64,000 bases of DNA, taken from contig NW_024609938.1 in NCBI RefSeq assembly GCF_016920785.2, positions 186,000 to 249,999 of the forward strand, given 5' to 3'. The DNA is from Ixodes scapularis. Taxonomy: Eukaryota > Arthropoda > Arachnida > Ixodida > Ixodidae. Positions 10,936 through 21,012 of the stretch are shown piece after piece. The stretch's first letter is position 1. The number at the start of each line of letters is the position of its first letter. The position numbers and the translations under genes are program-made. The notes beneath the pieces were generated by a model that saw only the letters and a program-made list of their open reading frames with translations, was not told where the DNA came from and made no database searches.

Positions 10936-13900
10936 TCAGAACAAACATAAATCAAATACGCGGCATTCCGAAACTCCGTACCGCTCAGGCTTGCGTCCTG
11001 TCCGACCAGATCGCGTCACATACTCCGGAGGAACCGCTGGCAACGAAACATTAGGCTTGAGTCCTTGAAGCGGACTGTTTTGGCCAATCGAACCGGGACG
11101 ACTCAGGCATTCTGCACTCACGCCGCCGTCAGTTTCCCCTTCCGGAAACTCGTAGCAGTCGTCACTGTTTTCAACACTTTCCCTGTCCTGCTTAAGTTGG
11201 ACCAGGGCTCTTCGATTCCGCTCGATTCTGCCCCCCTTATCCAACTCCACCACATACGACCGCGGCCTACTGGCCAGCTTAAGGATTACGCCCTTCTCTC
11301 TGCGGTCTTTCACCCAGACTCCCTCACCGGGCTCCAACTGCGGCAGGTGACGGGCCGCGTGGCGCCTATTGTAGAAGCGACGTTGGGCGTCCCTAAGGAG
11401 AGTGTCTTTTCGACGGACCTCCTTCAGGTTTTGCGTACTAGGCGCCAGTTTCTTTGGGTGGAGCGGGAGCGTGGTCCGGAGTCGCCGACTCATGAGCAGC
11501 TCGGCTGGCGTGCTGCCTAGTTGTCCCGGGGTGTCCCTGTAGGCTAATAAAGCCAAAAAGGGATCGTTTGACTTCAATAGTAGTCCTTTAATCGTTTTTA
11601 CCATCCTCTCAACTTCACCGTTTGCCTGCGGAAACCTCGGGCTAGATGTGACGCGTCTAAACCGGTATTCTCTCGAGAACTGGTCAAACTCCTGGCTTAC
11701 AAATTGTTTGCCATTATCCGACACCAGCACTTCCGGAATACCATGCCTCGAAAAAACACTTTTAAGTTGTTCGACAACATGGGGACTAGTGAGGGATTCT
11801 AAGCGACACAGCTCTGGAAAACGTGAAAAATAATCTACCACCAAAAGGTAGTTGCTTCCTTTCATATGAAAAATGTCCGCGGCCACCCGTTCCCATGGCC
11901 TTGACGGAGTCCTAGTTGGAATCATAGGCTCCGCTGGCTGATCACGGTACTCAGCACAAACACGGCAGTTCGTGACAATCGAAGCAAGTTGTGAGCTTAA
12001 GCCCGGCCACCATACGGACTCAAGCGCTCTCGCCCTGCACCGGACAATTCCTTGATGCCCTTCATGAAGCTGTTTCAAAACCATGCTTCGTAATGACTGT
12101 GGAACCACGAGGCGGCTTCCTTTGAGGAGGACGCCTTTACAAACACTCAGCGTTCCACGTTCTTGCCAGTAAGGCTTTAACTCTGCAGGCAACGAAGCTA
12201 GGCTGGGCCAGCCTTCACGAGTGTAGCGAATTAGTCGTTGGCAAACCTCATCGCATGCCTGCTCTTCGGCAACAGATCTGAAGCTATCAGACTCGCCCAA
12301 TTCTGACAACGAGCCTGCAACAAAACTGCTGACTTCTTCTACCGATAGGCATTTTGCCGTTCGCTGTTCTCGTAAAGGCGCCCGCGATAATGCATCAGCA
12401 ATCACGAGATTCTTGCCGGGCACATATTCCACATCAAAGCTAAAACGCATCAAGCGCATACGAAACCTCTGAATGCGCGGTGGGAGCAAATCCAGTGGAG
12501 ACTTTCCCAGTAATGTGACTAATGGTTTATGGTCAGTTTCCACTGTGAAATGCAACCCCCTCAAATAACTTTCCAGACGTTCTGCGGCCCAAGTCAAAGC
12601 CAAGGTTTCTTTTTCAATTTGCGCATAGCGCATTTCAGTAGGTGTTAGAGCCCTAGAAACGAAAACGACGGGCCTTTGCTCGTTGTTGGGCTGCAGCTGT
12701 AGCAGAACGGCACCTAATCCGTATGACGAGGCATCTGCCGATAGGATCGTCGGATACCTCGGGTCATACTTGGCCATGCAACTATCTGAACAAATGGCCT
12801 TTTTCAGGCACTCCATCGCCTTCTCCTGAGCGTCCGTCCAAATCCAGTCTGTATTCTTTTGTAGCAACTGACGCAGCGGCGCTGTCTTATCAGCCAGATT
12901 GGGAATAAACCGCGAACAGTGATTAGCGAGACCCAAGAGTCTGCGCACCTCCGCTACGCTTGTCGGCGCCTTCATATCAGCAATCGCGCGGACCTTTGCG
13001 GGATCTGGCCGTATGCCGTCCTTGCTGACCAAGAAACCCAGAAAAGACAGTTCTTTCACGCTGAATTGGCATTTTTCTTTGTTCAGGGTTATGCCGGCTT
13101 TGTGAAGACGCTCAAGAGTGCGATGTAAACGCTCGTCATGCTCTTGCTGATTCGACCCAAATACTAGCACATCGTCCATAATGTTTACTACACCCGGCAT
13201 TCCATCAAGAATTTCGTTCATGCGCTTTTGGAAATACTCAGGAGCCGATGTTATACCAAACGGCAATCGTTCGAAGCAGTAACGACCATACGGCGTTATG
13301 AACGTAGTTAACTGCTGGCATTCCTTTGCTAATCTGACTTGATGGAATCCCGAGTTAGCGTCCAGTTTCGAAAATACTGCTGCTCCACTGAGCAAGGCAA
13401 TAGTCTCGTCAACCGTGGGAAGTACAAAACGTTCTCGTTTTACGTTTTTGTTTAGTTGAGTTAAGTCAACGCAAATGCGTACCTCACCCGACGGCTTTAA
13501 GACCGGCACTATACCCGCACACCACTCGGTTGGGCCTTCAACTTTTCTAATGACCCCATTCATTTCCATTTTGTCAAGTTCTTTTTTTACGGCCTCTCGC
13601 AACGGGATGGGAACACGACGAGCGGTGTGGATGGCGTAAGGCACACTGTCTGGTTTAAGACGAATGCAGTATTCGCCTTCCATGGTCCCAAGACCTTGAA
13701 ACAGCGAAGGAAAGCCTTTTTCCACCGATACTTTGTCGACAAACTTAACTATCCCTAAGGCTTCAATGGCTGGTAAACCCAGGATGACGGACTTCACAGA
13801 TTCTACGACAAAGACAGTTTGTCGAGTGGAACTGCGCTTCCACGAAATGTTGGCAACAAATTGTCCTTTTACCTTCAACTTATCGTTGCCTGGGCCTTTT

Positions 13901-14952
13901 AAGATTACATCGCAACTCTCTAGCTGCCTTGGTAATCCTGGGAATGACGTCGGAATCACCGAAACTTCAGCTCCGGTATCGACTTTAGCGGTAACAACTG
14001 TATCATTTACAGACACTTGTACCGTGCGAGCCTTCGCGCTACTGCCTGCTAAAGTACCAATAAAGGTCGCGCGCTTCGTAGTCCCTTGTCTTCCAGCCTG
14101 GTCGACGCCTACCTTAGACGGCGTGAAGCACGCTGCGGCGAAGTGTCCTCGCTTGCCGCACTTGTGGCAGACCGCTCCTCTAGCCGGGCACGAAGACCTG
14201 GAGTGCGGACCTCTTCCGCACGATGAGCACTTCGGAGCGCCGTTGCCTTTGTGTCCACCACGCCGGTTGTTCCGCGGGTGACGCCCCGTAGCTTGTTCTC
14301 TGCGAACTGCGTCCACCTCTGCCGTTGACGAGGCAGTCTCGGAATGTTCCGCCGAGCCGCAGCGAAGCTCCCTCTGTTGCCGTTGCACCGTCTCCTTCAG
14401 GCGTGCCTTGGCAAGGGCGCTGGCTAGCGTCAGCGTCGCGTCCATCTGGAGAGCCTCAGACAGCTTGGCGTCCATCAGGCCCACAACGAAGCGGTCACGC
14501 ACCATGCGTTCTTTGACTTCTCCGTAGTCGCACCGGTCGGCCAGCGTGTGAAGCGACGTAACGAACTGGTCCACTGTTTCCCCGGGTTCTTGAGAACGAC
14601 GGTGGAAGCGGGCGCTTTCGTAGACCAAATTGCGCGCCGCGACAAAATGGTCGTCGAACTTTTTCTTGACCAGAGAATAGTTTTTCGCCTCTTCCTCGGA
14701 CAGGTTGAAGGTTTGAAATATCTTGCGTGCCTGCCTTCCCATTGTGTATAGCAAGGTCCGTACCTGTGCTTCTTGTGTCCGCTCGTTCAGTCCTGAGGCG
14801 AACCTGTAGTCGTCGAAGTCCAGCACCCAAGCGGGCCATTCCGACGTTTTGTCGAAGTTAAAACTCGGCGGCGGCTGGACAGGAAAAACTCCCGGCTGCG
14901 ACGGAGCTCGAATGGCCTGGTCCGTGCCGGTGCCGCTTTCGTCGCCAACCAT
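10936..14952 (-). CDS. Element B Gag-Pol polyprotein, intact
   Basis: 1338 codons in one frame with no internal stop. Gag occupies about residues 1-240. Two CCHC zinc knuckles follow at 242-255 and 262-275, the second being CHKCGKRGHFAAAC. Then come an aspartic protease (DTGA at 325-328), reverse transcriptase (FSKLDANSGFHQ near 527, catalytic IMDD at 591-594), RNase H (SADASSYGLGA near 738, ETDHKPL near 805) and integrase. The integrase has an HHCC site at 963-999 and a DDE triad at D1026, D1079 (SDNG) and E1115, giving the usual 35-residue D-to-E spacing. No frameshift or stop separates gag from pol, so a fused precursor is expected. The start at 14952 is the first ATG about 90 nt after the primer site. 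No envelope or chromodomain is evident. Confidence 0.95.
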   Translation of the reverse strand: MVGDESGTGTDQAIRAPSQPGVFPVQPPPSFNFDKTSEWPAWVLDFDDYRFASGLNERTQEAQVRTLLYTMGRQARKIFQTFNLSEEEAKNYSLVKKKFDDHFVAARNLVYESARFHRRSQEPGETVDQFVTSLHTLADRCDYGEVKERMVRDRFVVGLMDAKLSEALQMDATLTLASALAKARLKETVQRQQRELRCGSAEHSETASSTAEVDAVRREQATGRHPRNNRRGGHKGNGAPKCSSCGRGPHSRSSCPARGAVCHKCGKRGHFAAACFTPSKVGVDQAGRQGTTKRATFIGTLAGSSAKARTVQVSVNDTVVTAKVDTGAEVSVIPTSFPGLPRQLESCDVILKGPGNDKLKVKGQFVANISWKRSSTRQTVFVVESVKSVILGLPAIEALGIVKFVDKVSVEKGFPSLFQGLGTMEGEYCIRLKPDSVPYAIHTARRVPIPLREAVKKELDKMEMNGVIRKVEGPTEWCAGIVPVLKPSGEVRICVDLTQLNKNVKRERFVLPTVDETIALLSGAAVFSKLDANSGFHQVRLAKECQQLTTFITPYGRYCFERLPFGITSAPEYFQKRMNEILDGMPGVVNIMDDVLVFGSNQQEHDERLHRTLERLHKAGITLNKEKCQFSVKELSFLGFLVSKDGIRPDPAKVRAIADMKAPTSVAEVRRLLGLANHCSRFIPNLADKTAPLRQLLQKNTDWIWTDAQEKAMECLKKAICSDSCMAKYDPRYPTILSADASSYGLGAVLLQLQPNNEQRPVVFVSRALTPTEMRYAQIEKETLALTWAAERLESYLRGLHFTVETDHKPLVTLLGKSPLDLLPPRIQRFRMRLMRFSFDVEYVPGKNLVIADALSRAPLREQRTAKCLSVEEVSSFVAGSLSELGESDSFRSVAEEQACDEVCQRLIRYTREGWPSLASLPAELKPYWQERGTLSVCKGVLLKGSRLVVPQSLRSMVLKQLHEGHQGIVRCRARALESVWWPGLSSQLASIVTNCRVCAEYRDQPAEPMIPTRTPSRPWERVAADIFHMKGSNYLLVVDYFSRFPELCRLESLTSPHVVEQLKSVFSRHGIPEVLVSDNGKQFVSQEFDQFSREYRFRRVTSSPRFPQANGEVERMVKTIKGLLLKSNDPFLALLAYRDTPGQLGSTPAELLMSRRLRTTLPLHPKKLAPSTQNLKEVRRKDTLLRDAQRRFYNRRHAARHLPQLEPGEGVWVKDRREKGVILKLASRPRSYVVELDKGGRIERNRRALVQLKQDRESVENSDDCYEFPEGETDGGVSAECLSRPGSIGQNSPLQGLKPNVSLPAVPPEYVTRSGRTGRKPERYGVSECRVFDLCLF

Positions 14953-15024
14953 GCTTGAACTTAAATGGCAGCCACGGCGAAGAAGGGGCGTAGGACGACG
15001 ACGACGAGGGAGAGCAGGGGTGTC

Positions 15025-15042
15025 ATCCCACTTCTGACACCA
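15025..15042 (-). promoter_or_regulatory. Primer-binding site of element B (tRNA-Leu type)
   Basis: The plus strand reads ATCCCACTTCTGACACCA immediately outside the LTR, which matches the 3-prime end of a eukaryotic tRNA-Leu including CCA. The minus strand is therefore an 18-nt primer-binding site directly after the 5-prime LTR. The tRNA identity is from memory of tRNA-Leu sequences. Confidence 0.85.
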
Positions 15043-15264
15043 TGTCGCGTTTGCTTTGGGATGAAGGCAAGACTTCCAACTTGGGGCCCCGACCCAGAAG
15101 TGCCCCGTTTATTGCCACACCCACATATATACACACATATCAGGTCACATGACAACAACCGTGCGCAGCACTCCTACGACGAGTCATCTCGAAGCAGACA
15201 GTAGAGCGCGATAACCGATAGTCACGCGCGTCTTAGGTTCTACCGCAGGAGCGATAACACTACA
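15043..15264 (-). repeat. 5-prime LTR of element B
   Basis: Identical to 10531-10752. It is flanked on the right by the target duplication GTATC at 15265-15269. Confidence 0.95.
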
Positions 15265-15269
15265 GTATC

Positions 15270-16860
15270 TGCAGCCCCTCCCACGGCGTCGTACCTATTC
15301 GAAGGCGCCGAGAGAGCCTCCTGTTAAGACTGAGTAGTCTGCTCAGGTGTCCACGAGTGCCGAGGCTTTGTGGCCGTCGGTAACAACGTTTAAATTGTTC
15401 GGCGCTTTTGCAGTAACGTCGTTACAATGCGTGACGTCGGGGGAGTGGGAGCGCTCCGGTGTTCGTGAAGGCTCTTTATGTCGTCAGTCAACGGTAACTT
15501 CCCTACCGAGAGTTCCCGCGCTCAGTTTCCCCGGCGATACAATGGCGACAGGCTCTTACGACGGGGTCGGTGTATCGGCGAACCTGGACGTCTTGGTAAC
15601 GGCGAGAGAGACCCGCGGCGAGGTGCAGGTGGAGGAGACTGAGATCGTCAAAGGTACTTTTCAATCTTCTTTGGTCTCTCATCCTAGCGTGGGCGTGGGT
15701 TGCTTAGATGGAAGCCGCGCAGCCCTATTTGCCGGTAGCGACAAAGGCGTTGGATGGGGTCGGCTTCCCCGCAGTGGTAGCAGAGCGGGCATCGAACGGC
15801 CGTCCTCCACACGCCGGTATTCTTCGGCGAGGGTCGCTTCGGGCGGACGTACTGAACTTGTCCTTCCTGGCGTCGAGGGTACTGTTGCATCGTAGCTTCT
15901 CGTCGGGGTGGCGACGTGGCTCGGTGGTTAGCTCGCGGCGGTCGTCGGACCATGGCATCCTAGCTCAATGATTGTTCCTCTTGCGTCGTCGGGTTGATGG
16001 CAGCTTGAGGTTGGAAGGCTCGGTGAACCTCCTCTCGGCCAACGTCGGAAAGCGAAAGTGAACACTGGAAATTCGCAGCAGGGAGCATCTTGCGGAGCTC
16101 CTCCCGTATGACTTCGCGCATGATGTCGCGAATCCCGGGGATGGTTAAGATGATGTCGTAGCCCAATGCGTAAGAAGCAGGGATACATAATTGCTGATGG
16201 CAGTGACTGGTACTTGCGGGAGGGCACGTTTCGTATTCGTGGCATCTATGAAGAAATCATCGATGGTAGATGGGGGGTTGCGAACAAGTCCACCGAAGAT
16301 GTCATCCTTTACACCTCGCTTGAGGATCCCCAGCTTCTTTTCGTCGGTGGCTTGAGGGTCGGAGTGAGCAATCAAGCGTAGAACACCCTCGACGAAACTG
16401 GAGATTGTCCCTTTTGCGCCTGGATCCTCATTCGAAAAAGTTCCCCGGCCATCTGACGTTAATATTGGTTGGAGAATGTCCCTCTCAGTGCATCCTTACA
16501 GGCGGTGCACGAGGTCAACGAAGTCTCGCGATTCTCGAACAAGAGCCTGTCGTTCTTTCATGCGCGAAATAAAGATTCTGCAGGCGCTGTTCCTGCGTGC
16601 ATCGGTTGTGCTGGGCCACTCGCTTGTACTGCTGTAGCCAGTCCTCGACGTCTCCCTAAGGCTCACCATGAAAGGATGTAGGCGTACGTGCAGCGACAGG
16701 TAAGACAACCACGGGTGGAGTGGTCAACTTCGCGGTCTTTTTCTTTAGCCTCTGTGGCAGGAGTCCAAACTCCGGGGGTGGCTCTTTGAAACGGCGGCTT
16801 GTTGGGGTTTCGAAATCTTCGGCGACGAGTAAGCTCCCGGACTGAGCACCTCACTTGACC
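15270..16860 (-). pseudogene. Element A gag remnant
   Basis: Minus-strand gag-type sequence in shifted frames. The C-terminal part at 15684-15953 contains a degenerate zinc knuckle CYHCGEADPIQRLC, in which the expected histidine is proline. Residues DIMREVIREELRKMLP at about 16080-16140 resemble the helix that precedes the knuckle in related tick gag proteins. A frame at 16145-16375 has the helical segment KKLGILKRGVKDDIFGGL typical of Gypsy gag. Stops and frameshifts make it nonfunctional. The break at 15265 is where element B inserted: the protease region continues at 10530. Confidence 0.7.
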
Positions 16861-16869
16861 AGGCTGTTT

Positions 16870-16922
16870 CTGGAGGGGTGCGCTTTACGAGCATAGAATG
16901 CCCGCAAAGCGCACCCCTCCAG
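16870..16922. repeat. Perfect 17-bp hairpin in element A leader
   Basis: CTGGAGGGGTGCGCTTT at 16870-16886 pairs perfectly with 16906-16922 around a 19-nt loop. It lies about 14 nt inside the 5-prime LTR, between the primer site region and gag. This is where retroelement RNAs often fold packaging or dimerisation structures. The perfection is striking because the surrounding gag is decayed. Confidence 0.75.
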
Positions 16923-16936
16923 ATCACCCACCAAAA

Positions 16937-17342
16937 TGTCACGAATCACAAATGATGATGCGGCGAATAACTAGAGAAACCAAACGTTTAATGGGGCGAA
17001 CTTGTGCCAGAAAGAATACAAAAGAAGTTTAGTGGTCGCAGGGGTCGATGTCGGTAAAACAGCAGGATCGATCGCTGTGGCGAGACTGACTCCGGCTCCC
17101 CACACGCAGTCCCTTTTTTACACGCGTGGGCTTTTGGAACAATCGGCGTAGAAGATTAGGCGCGAAGAACACTTTGAACAAGCAACAGGCTTCTCGAATT
17201 TACCAGAATGCGAAATCAACAAAAACAAAAAAAAGGTATATTCCCCGTCAGACATCGAATCTCGGCTCTTTGCGTGGGAGCCAAGCACGATAACTGTTCG
17301 GCCACGAGCGCGGTGCCCCCTCGGCTAACTACGGGTGTGGCA
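16937..17342 (-). repeat. 5-prime LTR of element A
   Basis: About 406 bp. In element orientation it starts TGCCACACCCGTAG and ends ATTCGTGACA. It contains the polyadenylation-like ATTAAACG stretch and a tRNA-like module. It is diverged from 6394-6804, so the insertion is old. Confidence 0.8.
17251..17304 (-). promoter_or_regulatory. tRNA-like module in element A LTR
   Basis: On the minus strand an A-box-like TGGCCGAACAG leads into TTATCGTGCTTGG, then CTCCCACGC and AGATTCGATGTC at a B-box spacing of about 42 nt. GGTTATC, CACGC and TTCGA fall in the same order as in a tRNA-Val D-arm, anticodon arm and T-loop. This is a resemblance, not a functional tRNA: the acceptor stem and CCA are not evident. 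It could serve as an internal Pol III promoter. Confidence 0.55.
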
Positions 17343-17470
17343 GATACGTAAGTGAGAACAATTTCCCCCATATATTTAGCGAGGAAACTGACTTAATAAA
17401 TCGATCGTGTGGCATAAATTTTCTGGCTGCATTTATCGGGAAAACTGAATTGGTATAAAGTGCTCGTGAC
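17343..17470. repeat. Palindromic TTTAGCG repeat, right flank of element A
   Basis: Contains ATTTAGCGAGGAAACTGAC and TTTATCGGGAAAACTGAATT, followed by GGTCACGTGACATCA. It continues the family interrupted at 6393. Confidence 0.6.
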
Positions 17471-18029
17471 AGGTCACGTGACATCAACAGTGAAGTGATT
17501 GGTCAAAGTAATTCGGAGCACCTTTTAAAGCAGCTAAAGGGTCATTCTGAAGCCGCAAAAAGAACTTGTAACATAAGCACACTCGTCTCTTTTTTATGTA
17601 TACCACTGTAGATGTCTTAAATACGTATAATGGCCAGTCAAAAAAAAAAAAAAGTCTACATTGATTTTTTTTTTTGTTTTGTAAAACCTTTAGTTTGCAT
17701 CTGTTGCATGGCAGGTTTGATTCCTGCGAACACAGAACAAGCTGCTTAGTTTTGCGTAGAGGCACGTAACACTGCCAGTAGATGGTGATTAATGAAGCAC
17801 AGAATGAACTGCAGTACATAGTTTTTTTCGGTAGAAAACCAAGGGTAAAGAAAATAGTATATTCAACAAAAATATCTTAAAATAGAATAATTTGGATTCC
17901 CCAAATTTATATTTTGTTCCAATTCTGAAGTTTCTAATAAAACTGAGAATTTTAAATTAGATGGAAAACAAAGCTTTTGGATTTGACTAATGAACAATAA
18001 TAACATGTGGTACGTACAATTACAACAAA
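17471..18029. other. No recognisable feature
   Basis: AT-rich sequence with A and T homopolymers near 17641-17680. The minus-strand open frame 17484-17819 shows nothing recognisable. Confidence 0.5.
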
Positions 18030-18510
18030 AATAAAGGATGCTCACAAATCTCTGTTATGCGAAACTAGAGTCCAGTTCTCGAGGAGGTGGAAGGTAGGCA
18101 CGGAAGGGAGGGTATGCCCCTCCCCCTCCTCCGTACCCTCACCTCCTCCTCCTTGTCTTTTTTTTCATCGTCCTTCACTTCTCCTCACCTCCTCCTCCTC
18201 ACCTCCTCCTTCTCAATCTTCCCATCTTCTCCTTTTCTTCTTCCGTTAAATTTCCCCGCTAAATTTTCCCCTCTAATTTAGTTTCCCCGCGAGGTTTAGG
18301 GGGGAAAGATGTCGACAGATGACTTCGTCTCACGCCGCCCATGAACGAATTCAGCTTCTCCGCAAGATTTAGCGGGAAAATTGACGTCACGGGACGTCAA
18401 CACATATTCAATTTCCCATTTAATTTAGTGGGGCGGTTGCGCCGACGGCGACGCAACGGCTACGCCTCTCAACGCGGAAACGATCAACCTTAGAGTTGCG
18501 CTCTAAAATT
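18030..18510 (+). repeat. Dispersed composite repeat, inverted partner of 25250-25790
   Basis: Ordered blocks are AATCTCTGTTATGCGAAACT, GGGAGGGTATG, a CCTCCTCC pyrimidine tract, CGCTAAATTTT, GACGTCACGGGACGTCAAC, CTACGCC and AGAGTTGCGCTCTAAA. The same blocks occur in reverse complement at 25250-25790, so these are two copies of one roughly 0.5-kb family in opposite orientation. Superfamily unknown. Confidence 0.65.
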
Positions 18511-18913
18511 GGTATGTGAATGATTAATATGCCTTCCAAAAGACAATCCCATTGAACTCCATAAGGTTGATTCAAAGTTTCCGTGTGCTGCTTCAACTGA
18601 TTTAGATTTAATGTAACTATTGGCCGTGCCATCGAACAGTCATGAAGCCATATAAAGGTACCAACCAAAACAGAATTGAATAAAAAAACGTAAACCTAGA
18701 GCAGTCCATACAAGCATTTTAAGCCATACTCGATTATTATTTTCTAAATCTGGAATTTAAAAGAAGTTTATTATCAGAAAATTGCGAGCACTTATATATA
18801 TGTAAATATGCACGGCTTTATTCAGAACTCTTGTGCAACATCCGACTCTGAAAGGGTAATTTCCCCTGAGCACAGAGGCGCTCTGCCACAAAACAAGATA
18901 CCTGAAATTGCGA
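18511..18913. other. No recognisable feature
   Basis: No gene or repeat boundary could be supported in this 0.4-kb stretch. Confidence 0.5.
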
Positions 18914-19215
18914 TGTTCAATTCGCTGAACCGAACCGCAACTATTTTCGGTTCGGTTCAGGTTACGATACAAATATTTCGGTACGGTTCAGGTTCAGCTC
19001 CGGAGCGAAAAAATAACAATTCAAACCGGTGTGGACCGGTTCATACGTGTTCATATAACGGTATAGAAAAAGTAAAAAAATCCAAAGTATCTTCGTACAT
19101 CTCTACTGTTACGAAGTGGATTACTACGGTATAAAATAAGTGCTCATTTATTGTTTTTGTGTTGTTTTTTCATCGAAGACCAACATAAATACATCTTCTG
19201 CAGGAATGGACGAGT

Positions 19216-19415
19216 GCCTGTACCAAACAGATACACGCACAGGCAATATTAATTTTACTGATTTGCACGCTCTCCCATGGCTGCGTGAAAAAACCGGAGG
19301 CAAAGGATATCATCTAGTATGTCTGGGCTCAGTCGCGTTCATTCGCATGATAGGAGGCATTTTTAACCACAAAAAGAACCTTTTTAATTTGGCGAAGAGG
19401 AGGAGACGAAAGCCC
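19216..19415 (+). repeat. Left arm of coding inverted repeat
   Basis: About 200 bp, roughly 90% identical to the reverse complement of 19791-19998. Its plus-strand frame reads YQTDTRTGNINFTDLHALPW, then GGKGYHLVCLGSVAFIRMIG. The protein family is not recognised. The reading frame is conserved in both arms. Confidence 0.75.
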
Positions 19416-19790
19416 CGCACCGGCGGAGCGTTTATTCGGCAACGGTTTCTCTCTCCGCAGTGTAGACGAGGCATGCCATATGCATGCGAACATTCGGGAA
19501 AAGCCTGAGGTTCTTTTAAGCTAGAACCCTAGCGCGTTCTCCGTCTTCTTCCGGACGTTATGGCGACGCTGCCGGGGTTGGATGATCGGATCTCATCTCT
19601 ATGTGGTCCTTTTCTTGCATTTGTTGACCGGCGTTTCTCGCGGGTGTGTCGTATGGGGCATCACGTAGAATTTTCCAAGTCTTTCTTTGCCGACGTGGGG
19701 GTGCAGGGGTTGGGTGAATTTTATCGGATGCATGGGATTTAGAGAAGCTGGTGTTAACGAGCGCCGTTTTACCTACCCCAGATTTAATTG
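19416..19790 (+). other. Spacer of coding inverted repeat, unknown ORF
   Basis: The 375-bp loop includes a 60-codon plus-strand frame from 19560 (MATLPGLDDRISSLCGPFLA). It is unrecognised. It may belong to the same gene as the arm sequence. The preceding context TTCCGGACGTTATGG has no clear promoter. Confidence 0.3.
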
Positions 19791-19998
19791 GCGGCGAGCT
19801 TTCGCCTCCTCTCTGCCACCATATTAGAAAGGTCCTTTTGGGGGGCTAAAATGCATCCTATCATGCGAATGAACGCGACTGAGCCCAGACATACTAGATG
19901 ATATCCTTTGCCTCCGGCTATTTCACGCAGCCAAGGGAGAGCGTGCATATCAGTAAACTTAATATTGCCTGTGCGTGTATCTGTTTGGTACAGCCTGT
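19791..19998 (-). repeat. Right arm of coding inverted repeat
   Basis: Reverse complement of 19216-19415 with about 90% identity. The minus-strand frame reads YQTDTRTGNIKFTDMHALPW and GGKGYHLVCLGSVAFIRMIG, differing by a few substitutions but no frame break. Confidence 0.75.
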
Positions 19999-20098
19999 TC
20001 TTTAGCATATCTATATACGTTTCGATGAAACGGTGTTCAACCAACCGTAGTAAACCAAATTTGATGCCGCGTCACTTTTTACGTGGCGGCTCGGTGCC

Positions 20099-20404
20099 TC
20101 ATCCCGTTGGCTCATGGCAGCGGCTTTTTGTCGGGCACGTGGGCGCGATGACTTCGAGCGGATCACGCCGATTTTGCAAGTTAGTAAGGTCGGTTATTGG
20201 GCTTCGCCTTTGTAAAATATGCTTACAACATACATCAGTGGAAACACCTTGCTCCGCAGCGCTAAGCCTCTCAAAATTTCCGAAGCACAGCACACGGAAT
20301 AGCAGCTCGAATGCGCGCCCGAAACGTTTGGCGAATCGGTTAGTTCGGAACAGTTCTTTGTTTTCGCTCCTGTTCAGGTCTAGCTCAAAAATGGCGCCGA
20401 ACAT
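20099..20404 (-). pseudogene. Possible hAT BED-type zinc finger fragment
   Basis: A minus-strand frame of 101 codons includes FERLSAAEQGVSTDVCCKH, then SPITDLTNLQNRR and APTCPTKSRC. The cysteine pair followed by a TNL motif loosely matches the N-terminal BED finger of hAT transposases, which would fit the surrounding terminal repeats. The catalytic and dimerisation regions were not found. Confidence is low. Confidence 0.3.
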
Positions 20405-20421
20405 TTCGGTTGGGTTTTGTT

Positions 20422-20489
20422 AATTTTAGGGCAAAATTAGCTGTCCAATAAAAATTACGGTTCAGTACCGGTTACGTTTTGACAGCCTG
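20422..20489 (-). repeat. Second hAT-like terminus inside the element
   Basis: The reverse complement begins CAGGCTGTCAAAACG and contains ACTGAACCGTAATTTTTAT. It is related to the outer end at 22409 but not identical. No opposite partner was identified. Confidence 0.5.
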
Positions 20490-20745
20490 AATTTTGCGGT
20501 GGTCGCTTTACTGCAGTATACCAGTGCACTGTGAGAAGCTCGCTAAAGGCCTGTGCCAATAGGACACTTCAGAAATCGTGACGCGTCACTTCTCTGCCAA
20601 AAATCATGGAAGTTTAAGCGTCCGTCGGTCAGGCAGTCCGATGTCTGTTTGCACGGCACCAAGCCAACATCACGAATTTCCTTCTCGCCTCCTCCGGTTT
20701 TCGGTGACCTCGATGCTGGTCAAACTTGACGTAACAAGTCACCTG

Positions 20746-21012
20746 TTAATGCGGTCCCTCTGTTGTGCCGGAGCTTCTTATCCTTGGGCGTGTTCCAAAT
20801 TTTACTTGCTCGTACTCCAGAGTAAGGGCTTTTGTCTTTGAGCTCGAAAGCCTAACTGCGTCCAGCGTCGCTCTATCCGTGTTATCACGTAACGTGTCCC
20901 GCCGGAGTAGCTTGGATCTATTTATGTAAGCTTCGAACATAGCCCCTCCTTTTCCAGAATTTGGGACCTCAAGGGCAGTGGAAACCTTGCCCGATTGACC
21001 GACAGGCAACAC
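20746..21012 (-). other. Unrecognised ORF of 88 codons
   Basis: The minus-strand frame includes GGAMFEAYINRSKLLRRDT and TKALTLEYEQVKFGTRPRIR. It reads like protein but no family is recognised. It may be part of the surrounding element or an older fragment. Confidence 0.25.

Larger units (their letters stand above)
10531..15264 (-). mobile_element. Complete, young Ty3/Gypsy element B (Mag-like)
   Basis: This 4734-bp element has two identical 222-bp LTRs and a perfect 5-bp target duplication GTATC (10526-10530, 15265-15269). It has a tRNA-Leu primer site (15025-15042), a G-rich polypurine tract (10753-10763) and one uninterrupted gag-pol frame (10936-14952). It inserted into the protease region of element A in the same orientation. 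Identical LTRs mean insertion was recent, or that the LTRs were gene-converted. The single fused gag-pol frame and RT motif style suggest the Mag group of Ty3/Gypsy, from recall. There is no envelope ORF. It appears structurally capable of being autonomous, but expression was not tested. Confidence 0.95.
6394..17342 (-). mobile_element. Degenerate Ty3/Gypsy LTR retrotransposon A (host of nested insertions)
   Basis: Related LTRs lie at 6394-6804 and 16937-17342. Between them, minus-strand remnants occur in the order gag, protease, reverse transcriptase, RNase H, integrase. That order and the integrase downstream of RNase H place it in Ty3/Gypsy. All coding parts are broken by stops and frameshifts. 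Two insertions interrupt it: a foldback MITE at 9044-9360 and the intact element B at 10531-15264. Removing them leaves roughly 5.9 kb, a normal Gypsy length. The flanking 4-mers are tata (left) and gata (right), so a diverged 4-bp target duplication is possible but not secure. A solo LTR of the same family is at 46793-54057. Confidence 0.85.

Noticed and set aside
11065..11520. Plus-strand ORF of 151 codons opposite gag-pol
   Set aside because: It is an antisense shadow of the intact gag-pol frame. It has no motif of its own.
17251..17304. Functional tRNA gene
   Set aside because: A and B boxes are suggestive, but there is no acceptor stem pairing or complete cloverleaf, and the module is part of an LTR present in several copies.
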